From the NCBI GenBank assembly GCA_016207925.1, contig JACQZB010000032.1:1-34456 (forward strand): a stretch of DNA of 34,456 bases, read 5' to 3'. This document shows positions 18,198 through 28,170 of this stretch, one piece after another. The notes under the pieces are model-generated. The model saw nothing but the letters and a program-made list of their open reading frames with translations, did not search any database and was not told where the DNA came from. The position numbers were made by a program, and so were the translations under genes. Source of the DNA: Nitrospinota bacterium. Its GTDB lineage: Bacteria; Nitrospinota_A; UBA7883. How positions within the stretch are numbered: the stretch's first letter is position 1; each line of letters begins with the position of its first letter.

Positions 18198-18554
18198 ATG
18201 GAAGAGAAAGAACGCGAACGGTTCAGGACGATACTTACCGAACTGCGCCGCCGCCTGACGACGGATTTCGAAAAAATCCGCGACGCCAGCAGCGAGGAAT
18301 GGGGCGCCGATCTGCCCGACATCAACGACGAGGCCACCCGCACCATGAACCGCCGCCTGCTGTTGTCCATCGGCGCGCGCAGCTTCGACGTGATCCAGAA
18401 GATTGACATCGCCCTCGACCGCATCAGTGAAGGCGATTACGGCGTCTGCCAGGAGTGCGGCGAGGACATCCCCGTCAGCCGGCTTGAGCTTTTGCCCTAC
18501 GCGGAGTTGTGCGTGGAGTGCCAGGAGCGGATCGAACGCGAGAAACAAAGCTGA
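18198..18554 (+). CDS. DksA/TraR-family zinc-finger protein
   Basis: DRISEGDYGVCQECGEDIPVSRLELLPYAELCVECQERIE (C-x2-C...C-x2-C). Confidence 0.92.
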   Translation: MEEKERERFRTILTELRRRLTTDFEKIRDASSEEWGADLPDINDEATRTMNRRLLLSIGARSFDVIQKIDIALDRISEGDYGVCQECGEDIPVSRLELLPYAELCVECQERIEREKQS

Positions 18555-18561
18555 CGCCCCT

Positions 18562-19536
18562 TCACCGCCCCGCCGCGTTCATGATCATTTTCCCGTGTTC
18601 GCGGCTGTTCTCGATGAACACCTTGTTGTTGTTGATCCCCGCGATGATCGAACCGGCCACGTACAGCCCCTTCACCGGCGTCTCCAGCGTCGCCGGATCG
18701 TAAACCGGCTCCAGGGTGAGCGGGTCAATCTTCGCGCCCGCCCCGATCAACAGCGACGGGTCGGGATGATAGCCGGTGAGCGCGAACACAAAATCGTTGG
18801 CGATGGTTTCACGCGCCCCGGTGACAAGGTTCTGCGTCTCCACTTCCGCGCGGGTGATCCGCGTCATCACCGTGTTGAACATCGCCTTGATCTGCCCCAG
18901 TTCCAGGCGCTTTTCCATATCCGGCCGCACCCAATACTTCACGCTGTCCGATAAGGCGTCGCCGCGGTGGATCAGCGTCACGCGCGCGCCCGCGCGCCAG
19001 TACCCCAGCGCCGCCTCCGCGGCGGAGTTCTTGCCGCCGATGATGGCCACGTTCATCCCCCGGTACGGATGCCCTTCGGTGTAGTAATGGGACACCTTGG
19101 GCAAATCCTCCCCATCCACCAGGAGCGGGTTGGGGTTGTCGTAATATCCCGTGGCGACGATCACCCGCTTGGCCTCAACCGCCCGCGCGCCGCGCGCGGC
19201 CTGTTCTGTTTTCACGGTGAACCCGCCCTCCACGGGCTGAATGGCGGTCACTTTTTCATAGGGCCGGATCGCAAGTTCATAGTGATCCGCCACGGCGCGG
19301 TAGTAGCGCAATACCTCCGCGCGCGTGGGGCGGAACGAGGGGGAGACGAACACCAGTTCGCCGATTTGCAGCAGGCCGGGGGTGGAAAAGAATACCAGGT
19401 CCGCGGGGAAGCGATGGATGGAATCGGTCAGACACCCCTTGTCGGCCACCGCGCAGCTAAAGCCGCGCCGCCGCGCCTCGATGGCGCAGGCCAAACCCGC
19501 CGGACCCGCCCCGATAATGAGAAAATCAAGCGCCAC
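18562..19536 (-). CDS. YpdA-family FAD/NAD(P)-dependent disulfide oxidoreductase (putative bacillithiol disulfide reductase)
   Basis: MALDFLIIGAGPAGLACAIEARRRGFSCAVADKGCLTDSIHRFP...STPGLLQIGELVFVSPSFRPTRAEVLRYYR; C-terminal AGSIIAGINNNKVFIENSREHG. Confidence 0.85.
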   Translation of the reverse strand: MALDFLIIGAGPAGLACAIEARRRGFSCAVADKGCLTDSIHRFPADLVFFSTPGLLQIGELVFVSPSFRPTRAEVLRYYRAVADHYELAIRPYEKVTAIQPVEGGFTVKTEQAARGARAVEAKRVIVATGYYDNPNPLLVDGEDLPKVSHYYTEGHPYRGMNVAIIGGKNSAAEAALGYWRAGARVTLIHRGDALSDSVKYWVRPDMEKRLELGQIKAMFNTVMTRITRAEVETQNLVTGARETIANDFVFALTGYHPDPSLLIGAGAKIDPLTLEPVYDPATLETPVKGLYVAGSIIAGINNNKVFIENSREHGKMIMNAAGR

Positions 19537-19655
19537 GCCGCCGCCTTTCGCCGCATGGGATCATTGTGCCATACCGTGTGGGCGCGCGGGGCAAATTGCG
19601 GGCCGGTCTGTTATAATGGCGCGGTTGTCTCCGGTAATGGTCAGGTCCACACATC

Positions 19656-21663
19656 GTGAAAGAGCTGCTGTTTGAAATCGGGATGGAGGAGGTTCCCTCC
19701 GGCTACATCCTGCCCGCCGCCGAATCCTTGCTGGCGTCCGTGAAGCAGCGGCTCGACAGCCTCAACCTCACCTACGCCGATCCGCAAAGCTACGCCACGC
19801 CGCGGCGCCTCGCGGTGTCGTTCCTGAACGTGCCGGACCGCCAGCCCCAGCGCGTCGTGCGCCTGTACGGTCCGCCCAAGGCGGCGGCGGTGGCGCCCGA
19901 TGGCGCGTTCACCAAGGCCGCGCTCGGCTTTGCCAAAAGCAAGGGGGCCGATCCGGCTTCGCTGAAAATCGGGAGTACGGACAAGGGCGAATACGTGTAC
20001 GTGGAGGTCAACGAAGGTGGCGCGCCGGTGGTTGATTTGCTGGCCGCCGCGCTCCCCGAAATCGCCGCGGCCTTGCCGTTCCCCAAATCCATGCGGTGGG
20101 GCGGAAGCGATTTCCGTTTCGCCCGCCCGATCCACTGGGTTGTGGCGCTGTTCGGCGGCGCGGTGATTCCCATGACGCTCGGCGGCATGGCCGCGGGCGG
20201 CGCCACCCGCGGGCACCGGTTCATGGGCGCCGCCGCCATCCCCGTCACCTGCCGCGCGGATTACCTGGCGCGGGGGCGCGCGCGCCGCGGCGCGGGGGCA
20301 TGGCGCCGCGCTGGTGGAGGACGGCGAACTGGCCACTTCCGTCGCCTGCCTCACCGAATGGCCCCATGCGCTGTGGGGTTCGTTCTCACCGGAGTACCTG
20401 GAACTTCCGGCGGAGTTGCTGACCGCCTCGATGAAAAACCACCAGCGCATGTTCTCCGCCGCCGGGCAGGACGGCAAGCTTACCAACGGTTTTATCGGCG
20501 TCTCCAACATGATCGTGGAGGACGACGCAGTGGTCGTGGCCGGATACCGGCGCGTACTGGCCGCCCGGCTGGCCGACGCCAAGTTCTTTTTCGACACCGA
20601 CCGCAAAAAACGGCTTGAGGATTTCGCCGCCCGGCTCGACGGCGTGGTCTATCAGAAGAAACTGGGCACGGTGGGGGAGAAAATCGCCCGGTTCGCCGCT
20701 CTGGCCGCGCATATCGCCGCCGCTGTCAAGCCGGAGCTTGCCGCCGAAGTGGTTCGCGTGGCCCGCCTGTGCAAGGCCGACCTGGAGACCCAGATGGTGT
20801 ACGAGTTCCCGGAGCTGCAGGGCGTCATGGGCCGCGAGTACGCCCGCCATCAGGGAGAACCGGAATCCGTATGCCAGGCGATCCACGAACACTACAAGCC
20901 GCGGTTTTCCGGCGATACGGTACCCGCTGGCCATCCCGGCGCCATTGTGGGCTTGGCCGACCGGCTGGACACGCTGGCCGGCTGTTTCGGCGTGGGGCTG
21001 ATCCCCACCGGCGCCGCCGATCCCTTCGCCCTGCGCCGCGCCGCCCTAGGCGTGATTCAGACTATTATTGAAAAAGACTACCGGCTCGGCCTTGCCGGGC
21101 TTTTCGATTTCGCGCTGAGCCAACTCGCCGGGAAAATAGATTCGTCACCGGAGGCCGCGCGCGCCCAAATGCTCGACTTTTTTGCGGCGCGCCTTAAAAA
21201 CCTGTGGACCGGCCAGGGCGCGGCGCCGGACGTGGTGGACGCCACGCTGGCGGCCGGTTTTGACGACCTTGCCGCCGCACGGATGCGCCTGGAGGCGATG
21301 ACGGAACTCAAGAAACGCGACTTCTTCGAGCCGCTGGCGGTGGCCTTCAAGCGCGCGGCCAACATCACCCGCGGCCACGCGCGCGGCCCGGTGCATCCTG
21401 CTTTGTTCGAGGCGGACGCCGAAAAAGAATTGAACGCCGCGATCGCGGGCATCGCTTCGGAAGTAGCCTCGTCGCTTGAACAGCGGCGGTATCTTGCGGC
21501 GCTGGAAAAAATCGCGGGACTGCGCGGCGCGGTGGACCGGCTGTTCGATTCGGTCATGGTCATGGCGGATGATCCGAAGGTGAGGGAGAACCGGCTGAAC
21601 CTTCTCGCCTCGCTGACGGCGCTGTTGGGAGCGATTGCGGATTTCTCGCGCGTCGAAGCGTAA
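19656..21663 (+). pseudogene. glyS: Glycyl-tRNA synthetase beta subunit, interrupted by a frameshift near 20267..20310
   Basis: Frame 1: VKELLFEIGMEEVPSGYILPAA...TRGHRFMGAAAIPVTCRADYLA; other frame from ~20311: HGAALVEDGELATSVACLTEWPHALWGSFSPEYLELPAELLTASMKNHQRMF...; both halves clearly GlyS. Confidence 0.88.
20267..20299 (+). repeat. Direct repeat GGCGCGGGGGC (20267..20277 and 20289..20299) at the glyS frameshift
   Basis: Two identical 11-mers offset by 22 nt; removing one 22-nt unit restores a single frame (DYLARGHGAALVEDGEL). Confidence 0.85.
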
Positions 21664-21711
21664 CGCGGCTTGGGGGAATCCGTAATCCCGAAAAGTGTTG
21701 GGAGGATAGCG

Positions 21712-24438
21712 ATGGCAAAGCAGAAGCACATTTATTTTTTCGGGCCTAAAGGCGCCGAAGGCGCCGCGGGCATGAAGAACCTGCTCGGCGGCAAAGGGGC
21801 GAATCTGGCCGAAATGTGCAACCTCAAGGTTCCCGTCCCCGCGGGGTTCACCATAACCACGGAAACCTGCGTCCAGTTCTTCGATCAGGGCCGCAGGTGG
21901 CCCCAGGGCCTTGACGCGGAGCTTGCCAAGAACCTCGCCCGCCTTGAAAAGGAGATGGGCAAACGGTTCGGCGACCCTTCGAATCCCCTGCTGCTCTCCG
22001 TGCGCTCCGGCGCCCGCGCCTCCATGCCGGGCATGATGGACACGGTGCTCAACCTGGGCCTTAATGACGAGTCGCTCAAGGGCCTGGCCGCCAAAAGCGG
22101 CAATGAATGGTTCGCGTGGGACAGCTACCGCCGTTTCATCACCATGTTCTCCGACGTGGTGCTTGGCGTGGAGCGGCAGAACTTCGAGCAGGCCATAGAA
22201 AGGGAAAAACAGCGCATCGGCGTCATCTCCGACGCGGAGCTGCCGCTGGACGCGCTCAAGGCGCTCGTCGAGCAGTTCAAGAAAATCGTGCGCGAGCATA
22301 CCAAGACGCCCTTCCCCCAGAATCCGCGGGAGCAGCTTCGCATGGCGGTCAACGCCGTGTTCAACAGTTGGCACAACAAGCGCGCCATCGAGTACCGCCG
22401 CCTGTACCACATCCCCGCCTCGTGGGGCACCGCGGTGAACGTGCAGGCGATGGTGTTCGGCAACATGGGCGCCGAATCGGGTACCGGCGTGGCCTTTACC
22501 CGCGACCCCGGCACGGGCGAGCGGCGCTTCTTCGCCGAGTTTTTGTTCAACGCGCAGGGCGAGGACGTGGTGGCCGGCATCCGCACGCCGCTGGGGATAG
22601 AGGAGATGGGCGCCCGCCTGCCAAAGGTCAAGGCCGAGCTTGACCGCATCTGGCAGCGGCTTGAAAAGCATTACCGCGACATGCTCGACCTGGAATTCAC
22701 CGTCGAGTCCGGCGCGCTGTGGATGCTCCAGGCCCGCGTGGGCAAGCGCACGGCCGAAGCGGCGGTCCGCATCGCCGTGGAAATGTCCCGCGAAGGGCTG
22801 ATCACAAAAGACGAGGCGGTCATGCGGGTGTATCCCGAATCGCTTGACCAACTTCTGCACGACACCATTGACCCCGCGGCGGAGCTTACCGTGCTTACCC
22901 GCGGGCTGCCCGCCTCGCCGGGCGCGGGCGTGGGCAAGGTGGTGTTCACCGCGGAGGAGACCATCGAACTGGCCGCTTCCGGCGAAAAACTGATCCTTGT
23001 CCGGCAGGAAACCAGCCCGGAGGACATCGGCGGAATGAACGCCGCGCAAGGCATCCTCACCGCCACCGGCGGCATGACCTCCCACGCGGCGGTGGTGGCG
23101 CGCGGCATGGGCAAATGCTGCGTGGCCGGCGCCGAGCAGATCAAGATTTCGGAACGCAACCAATTGTTCACCGTCGGCTCCGTCGCCGTGCACAAGGGGG
23201 ACTGGATCACGCTTGACGGCTCCACGGGCCGCGTGATTCTTGGCAAGGCGCCGCTGGTCAAACCCAAATTGTCCGAGCATTTCAAAACGCTCATGGGCTG
23301 GGCGGACAAGGCGCGCCGTTTGCGCGTCCGCACCAACGCCGATACCCCCAACGACGCGAAAACCGCCCGCGACTTCGGCGCGGAGGGCATCGGCCTGTGC
23401 CGCACGGAGCACATGTTCTTCGAGGGTGACCGCATCATCTCCGTGCGCGAGATGATCCTGGCGAAAACAGACGAGGACCGGGCCAAGGCCCTCGCCAAGC
23501 TACTGCCCATGCAGCGTCAGGATTTTGTAGGAATTTTCGAGGCGATGGAGGGCCTGCCGGTCACCGTCCGCCTGCTTGACCCGCCCCTGCACGAGTTTTT
23601 GCCCAAGAGCGAGGGCGATTACGAGGTGTTGGCCAAGGACCTGGGCGTGCTGGTGACCGAACTTAAGGCGCAGGCGCAATCCCTGCACGAATTCAACCCC
23701 ATGCTCGGCCACCGCGGCTGCCGTCTGGGGATGACCTTCCCCGCCATTTACGAAATGCAGACCCGCGCTATTTTCGAGGCGGCGTGCCACCTGCTCAAGA
23801 AGGGTGTCGTGGTAAAACCGGAGGTGATGATCCCGCTGGTGGCGCACCAGGAGGAGATGCGGCGTAGCCGCGAACTGGTCGTCCGCGTGGCCGAAGACGT
23901 GATGAAACAGGAGGGGCTGCGCGTCGTTTACACCGTCGGCTCGATGATCGAACTGCCCCGCGCCGCCATCGTGGCGGATAAGATCGCCGAACACGCCGAC
24001 TTTTTCTCCTACGGCACCAATGACCTTACCCAGACCACGTTTGGGCTTTCCCGCGACGACGCGGGCCGGTTCCTGCCGCACTACACGCAGACGGGCATTC
24101 TGGACACCGACCCCTTCGTCTCCATTGACCGTGAGGGCGTGGGCGAACTCATCAAGCTCGGCGTCGCGCGGGGCCGCGGGATCAAGCCGGGCCTTAAGGT
24201 GGGTATCTGCGGCGAGCATGGGGGCGAACCGCGTTCCGTGGAGTTCTGCCACGAAACCGGATTCGACTACGTTTCATGTTCGCCCTACCGCATCCCCATC
24301 GCACGGCTGGCGGCGGCCCAGGCGGCCATCACCGCGCCCGCCGCGATAAAACCAGCGAAAACGAAAAAGGCGCGCCCCGCGAAACGGCGGGTGAAGAAAC
24401 CCGCGCCCAGCAAGGCCGCGAAACGGCGCAAACGGTAA
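21712..24438 (+). CDS. ppdK: Pyruvate, phosphate dikinase with basic C-terminal tail
   Basis: KHIYFFGPKGAEGAAGMKNLLGGKGANLAEMCNLKVPVPAGFTITTETC...GGMTSHAAVVARGMGKCCV...GICGEHGGEPRSVEFCHETGFDYVSCSPYRIPIARLAAAQ. Confidence 0.97.
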   Translation: MAKQKHIYFFGPKGAEGAAGMKNLLGGKGANLAEMCNLKVPVPAGFTITTETCVQFFDQGRRWPQGLDAELAKNLARLEKEMGKRFGDPSNPLLLSVRSGARASMPGMMDTVLNLGLNDESLKGLAAKSGNEWFAWDSYRRFITMFSDVVLGVERQNFEQAIEREKQRIGVISDAELPLDALKALVEQFKKIVREHTKTPFPQNPREQLRMAVNAVFNSWHNKRAIEYRRLYHIPASWGTAVNVQAMVFGNMGAESGTGVAFTRDPGTGERRFFAEFLFNAQGEDVVAGIRTPLGIEEMGARLPKVKAELDRIWQRLEKHYRDMLDLEFTVESGALWMLQARVGKRTAEAAVRIAVEMSREGLITKDEAVMRVYPESLDQLLHDTIDPAAELTVLTRGLPASPGAGVGKVVFTAEETIELAASGEKLILVRQETSPEDIGGMNAAQGILTATGGMTSHAAVVARGMGKCCVAGAEQIKISERNQLFTVGSVAVHKGDWITLDGSTGRVILGKAPLVKPKLSEHFKTLMGWADKARRLRVRTNADTPNDAKTARDFGAEGIGLCRTEHMFFEGDRIISVREMILAKTDEDRAKALAKLLPMQRQDFVGIFEAMEGLPVTVRLLDPPLHEFLPKSEGDYEVLAKDLGVLVTELKAQAQSLHEFNPMLGHRGCRLGMTFPAIYEMQTRAIFEAACHLLKKGVVVKPEVMIPLVAHQEEMRRSRELVVRVAEDVMKQEGLRVVYTVGSMIELPRAAIVADKIAEHADFFSYGTNDLTQTTFGLSRDDAGRFLPHYTQTGILDTDPFVSIDREGVGELIKLGVARGRGIKPGLKVGICGEHGGEPRSVEFCHETGFDYVSCSPYRIPIARLAAAQAAITAPAAIKPAKTKKARPAKRRVKKPAPSKAAKRRKR

Positions 24439-24506
24439 CGCCGCCAAACGGCGCCCGGTGAGCCGTTTCGGCGACGCTTTACACGCAAGAACCTTGGTGT
24501 GCCCTT

Positions 24507-25497
24507 ATGCCGGTCGAGCTTTCGGATGAAACCTTCATGCGGCGCGCGCTGGAACTGGCGCGGCGCGGCAAGGGGCGGACCGCGCCCAACCCGGCCGTGG
24601 GCGCGCTGATTGTCAAGAACGGCCGCATCGTCGCCGAAGGCTGGCACCGCAAGGCGGGCAAACCCCATGCGGAGATCGAGGCGTTGCGCGCCGCGCGTGA
24701 ATCCGTATCAGAGGCCACGATGTATGTCACCCTGGAGCCGTGCAACCACCAGGGCCGCACCGGCCCCTGCGCGCAGGCGGTCATCGCCGCCGGAATCGGC
24801 GCGGTGGTCATCGGCGCGCGCGACCGTTCAACCAAACCCGGCCCCAAGGGCGCCGCCGCGTTGCGCCGCGCGGGTGTAGCCGTCCGCGGCGGAATCATGC
24901 GCGCCGAATGCGAGCGCATGGTGGAGGATTTCCACAAACATGCCGCCACTGGCCTGCCGCTGGTGACGCTCAAGGCCGCCGTCACGCTGGACGGCAAAAT
25001 CGCGTCGCGCTCATGGGACAGCAAATGGATCACCACTCCGGCGTCGCGCGCGCTTGTCCATCAAATGAGGAATGAGTCTGGCGCGGTCATGGTGGGCGCG
25101 GATACGGTGATATACGACGACCCGCGGTTGACCGTCCGTGTTGGCGCGCGCCGCCGCGACCCTCTGCGGGTGATCGTGGACGGCGGGCTGCGCATCCCCC
25201 TCGCCGCCCAGGTGGTCAAAACCGCGCGAGAAACGCCTACTCTCATCGTCACCACGCGCCGGCGGCGTGATGAGCCTGCTGGTGGAAAGCGGCGGCGCGT
25301 TGGCGGCGGCGCTGCTTGAACAGCGGCTGGTTGACCGCGCGGCCTTTTTCATCGCGCCCAAGATCATCGGCGGCGCGCGCTGCGCCATCCCCGCGCGCGG
25401 GCCGCAAAAAATGGCGGACGCCTGGCGGCTGGGGCAAGTCTCCTTCCGGCCCTCCAACGGCGATATGATAATAGAAGGAACGATTGAATACAGGTAA
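24507..25497 (+). pseudogene. ribD: Riboflavin biosynthesis deaminase/reductase RibD, frameshifted with apparent internal loss near 25255
   Basis: DETFMRRALELARRGKGRTAPNPAVGALIVKNGRIVAEGWHRKAGKPHAEIEAL...TLEPCNHQGRTGPC; ...RETPTLIVTTRRRR then frame change to VMSLLVESGGALAAALLEQRLVDRAAFFIAPKIIGG. Confidence 0.85.
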
Positions 25498-25501
25498 CCG
25501 C

Positions 25502-25966
25502 ATGTTCACCGGCATCATCATCGGCGTGGGCAAAATCGGCGCGGTCCGGCATGGCGCGGACGGCCTTTCCATGGACGTGGACACCGCGGGCGCCGTCCCC
25601 GATCCCGTCATCGGCGAAAGCGTGGCGCTCAACGGCGTCTGCCTGACAGTAACCGCCGCCCGCGGCCCGCTTTTAACGTTCGACGTTTCAGGGGAAACGT
25701 TGCGCCGCACCACGTTGAGCGACGCCGCCCCGGGCCGCGACGTGAACATCGAGCGCGCCCTGCGCTTGGGCGACCGGTTGGGCGGCCATCTGGTGCAGGG
25801 CCATGTGGACGGCGTTGGGACCGTCGCCGCCGTCACCCCGGCGGGTGAGGGGTACGATGTGGAGATCGAACTGGCAAAATACGTTGAAAACTTTACGCGC
25901 CCGTTGATTTCCGGTGGTGGTGTGAATGAGCAGCTTTTGCGCCGCGCCGGATATTTGCCGGAATAG
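25502..25966 (+). CDS. ribE: Riboflavin synthase alpha chain, shortened (second barrel largely missing)
   Basis: MFTGIIIGVGKIGAV...GESVALNGVCLTVTA...GETLRRTTL...GGHLVQGHVDGVGTV...EGYDVEIEL|AKYVENFTRPL. Confidence 0.88.
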   Translation: MFTGIIIGVGKIGAVRHGADGLSMDVDTAGAVPDPVIGESVALNGVCLTVTAARGPLLTFDVSGETLRRTTLSDAAPGRDVNIERALRLGDRLGGHLVQGHVDGVGTVAAVTPAGEGYDVEIELAKYVENFTRPLISGGGVNEQLLRRAGYLPE

Positions 25967-25975
25967 GAAACACGC

Positions 25976-27202
25976 ATGAGCGAACAGGAACGAAAATTCA
26001 ACACCGTCCAGGAAGTCGTGGACGATTTGCATGACGGCAAAATGGTGATCCTCCTCGATGACGAGGATCGCGAGAACGAAGGCGACCTGATGATCGCCGC
26101 GGAGAAGATCACCCCCCAGGCGGTGAACTTCATGGCCCGCGAAGCGCGCGGGCTGATCTGCCTGGCGCTGACCCCCCAGCGCTGCGACGAGTTGGATCTG
26201 CCGCCGATGACGCGCGACAACACCTCCGCGTTCGGCACCGGCTTCACCGTCTCCATAGAGGCGCGCCGCGGCGTCACCACCGGCATCTCCGCCGCCGACC
26301 GCGCCACCACCATCCTCACCGCCATCAGCCCCCAGACCCGGCCCGAGGATTTGGCCCGGCCCGGCCACGTGTTCCCCTTGCGCGCGCAAGCGGGCGGCGT
26401 GCTGGTGCGCGTGGGCCAGACGGAAGGTTCCGTGGACCTGTGCAAAATCGCCGGGATGACCCCCGCCGCCGTGATCTGCGAAGTCATGAAGGACGACGGC
26501 ACCATGGCCCGCGTCCCGGATTTGACGGAATTCGCCGCGCGGCACGGCCTGAAGATGATCACCGTCAAGGAGATCGTGGGCTTCCGGCTGAAAACCGAAA
26601 GCTTCGTCCACCGCGCCGCCGAAACCACCATCCCCACCCGGTTCGGCGTGTTCAACGCCATCGGCTATGAAAACTCCATCAACAAGGACGTGCACCTGGC
26701 CTTGACCATGGGCGAGGTGGGCAATGGCGAGCCGTGCCTGACGCGCGTCCATTCCCAATGCCTCACCGGCGACGTGTTCGGCAGCGAGCGGTGCGACTGC
26801 GGCGAGCAGCTCATCCACGCCATGGAGATGATCGCCAAGGAAGGGCGCGGGGCGCTGTTGTACCTGCCGCAGGAAGGGCGCGGCATCGGCCTTATCAACA
26901 AGCTGCGCGCCTACCACCTGCAAGACGAAGGAAAGGACACCGTGGAAGCCAACGAGTCCCTGGGGTTCCACCCCGACCTGCGCGACTACGGGCTGGGCGC
27001 GCAGATTTTGCGCGACTTGAACATCCATAAACTGCGGCTGATGACCAATAACCCGCGCAAGATCGTGGGCCTCGACGGCTACGGGCTGGAGATTGTCGAG
27101 CGCGTACCCATCGTCTGCCAACCCAAGGACAGCAACCTGCGCTATCTGGACACCAAACGCTCCAAGCTGGGCCACCTGCTGGACGCATTGGTCAAACCCT
27201 GA
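25976..27202 (+). CDS. ribBA: Bifunctional DHBP synthase / GTP cyclohydrolase II
   Basis: MVILLDDEDRENEGDLMIAAEKITPQAVNFMAREARGLICLAL...VHSQCLTGDVFGSERCDCGEQL...YLPQEGRGIGLINKLRAYHLQD. Confidence 0.97.
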   Translation: MSEQERKFNTVQEVVDDLHDGKMVILLDDEDRENEGDLMIAAEKITPQAVNFMAREARGLICLALTPQRCDELDLPPMTRDNTSAFGTGFTVSIEARRGVTTGISAADRATTILTAISPQTRPEDLARPGHVFPLRAQAGGVLVRVGQTEGSVDLCKIAGMTPAAVICEVMKDDGTMARVPDLTEFAARHGLKMITVKEIVGFRLKTESFVHRAAETTIPTRFGVFNAIGYENSINKDVHLALTMGEVGNGEPCLTRVHSQCLTGDVFGSERCDCGEQLIHAMEMIAKEGRGALLYLPQEGRGIGLINKLRAYHLQDEGKDTVEANESLGFHPDLRDYGLGAQILRDLNIHKLRLMTNNPRKIVGLDGYGLEIVERVPIVCQPKDSNLRYLDTKRSKLGHLLDALVKP

Positions 27203-27225
27203 CGGCGTGAAGGAGAAACGGAACA

Positions 27226-27690
27226 ATGGTGAAAACACTGGAAGGGACGCTGGAGGGCGCCGGACTGAAATTCGCCCTGGTGGTGAGCCGGTTCAACGAT
27301 TTCCTTAACGCCAAGCTTTTGGACGGCGCGCTGGACTGCCTGCGCCGCCACGGCGTCAAGGAAGGCGACATCACCGTGGCGCGCGTCCCCGGCGCGTTCG
27401 AGATACCCTTCGCCGCCCGCAAAATGGCGGCGTCGAAACAATACCATGCGGTGATCCTGCTGGGCGCCATCGTGCGCGGCGCCACCAGCCACTACCAGTA
27501 CATCTCCGCCGAGGTCGTCAAGGGCGCCGCCCAGGTCATGCTCGATACCGGCGTCCCCGTGGCCCTGGGCGTCATTACCGTGGAAACCCTGGAGCAGGGG
27601 ATCGAACGCGCCGGAACCAAGTCCGGCAATAAAGGCTGGGACGCCGCCATGGCCGCCATCGAAATGGCGCGCCTCAACGATACTTTGTAG
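27226..27690 (+). CDS. ribH: 6,7-dimethyl-8-ribityllumazine synthase
   Basis: [53 protein letters not shown]...[18 protein letters not shown]. Confidence 0.97.
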   Translation: MVKTLEGTLEGAGLKFALVVSRFNDFLNAKLLDGALDCLRRHGVKEGDITVARVPGAFEIPFAARKMAASKQYHAVILLGAIVRGATSHYQYISAEVVKGAAQVMLDTGVPVALGVITVETLEQGIERAGTKSGNKGWDAAMAAIEMARLNDTL

Positions 27691-27708
27691 CCGCGCGGGT
27701 AACTTACG

Positions 27709-28170
27709 GTGGGGTCCCGGCGCAAGGCGCGCGAATCGGCGATGGCGATTTTATATCAGGCCGACCTGCGTCCCGGTGAAGACGCCGCATCCTTGCTGGA
27801 GGATCACTTCGCCCATGCCGGTTCCGAATCCCAGGGCGACCGGGCTTTTGTCGAAGCGCTGGTGTACGGCGTGCTGCGCGGCATTAAGGAGATTGACGAA
27901 GCGCTCGGCGCCGCGCTGCAGAACTGGACGGTGGAGCGCCTTGGCTGCGTGGAGCGCGCCATACTGCGCCTAGGCGTTTTTGAACTGCTGCGCCAGCCCG
28001 CCACGCCGCCCAAGGTGGCCGTGGACGAGGCGGTGCGCCTGGCCAAAACCTACGCGCAGGAGGAGTCCGCCGGCCTGGTCAACGGCGTGCTGGACCGGAT
28101 CATGAACGAGCGCCGGCCCCAGCCCCCCACGCCGGGAACCCGCCCCGGCGCCCTGGGCGGAGTTGAATGA
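27709..28170 (+). CDS. nusB: Transcription antitermination factor NusB
   Basis: GSRRKARESAMAILYQADLR...LVYGVLRGIKEIDEALGAALQNWTVERLGCVERAILRLGVFELL...KVAVDEAVRLAKTYAQEESAGLVNGVLDRI. Confidence 0.95.
   Translation: MGSRRKARESAMAILYQADLRPGEDAASLLEDHFAHAGSESQGDRAFVEALVYGVLRGIKEIDEALGAALQNWTVERLGCVERAILRLGVFELLRQPATPPKVAVDEAVRLAKTYAQEESAGLVNGVLDRIMNERRPQPPTPGTRPGALGGVE

Noticed and set aside
21145-23412. 755-aa minus-strand ORF opposite glyS/ppdK
   Set aside because: Antisense shadow of strong GlyS/PPDK coding sequence with His/Gly/Ala-rich composition; no recognisable motif.
24439-24506. Possible FMN riboswitch upstream of ribD
   Set aside because: The 68-nt gap is too short and lacks the conserved RFN-element motifs; only a small inverted repeat without a T-tract is visible.
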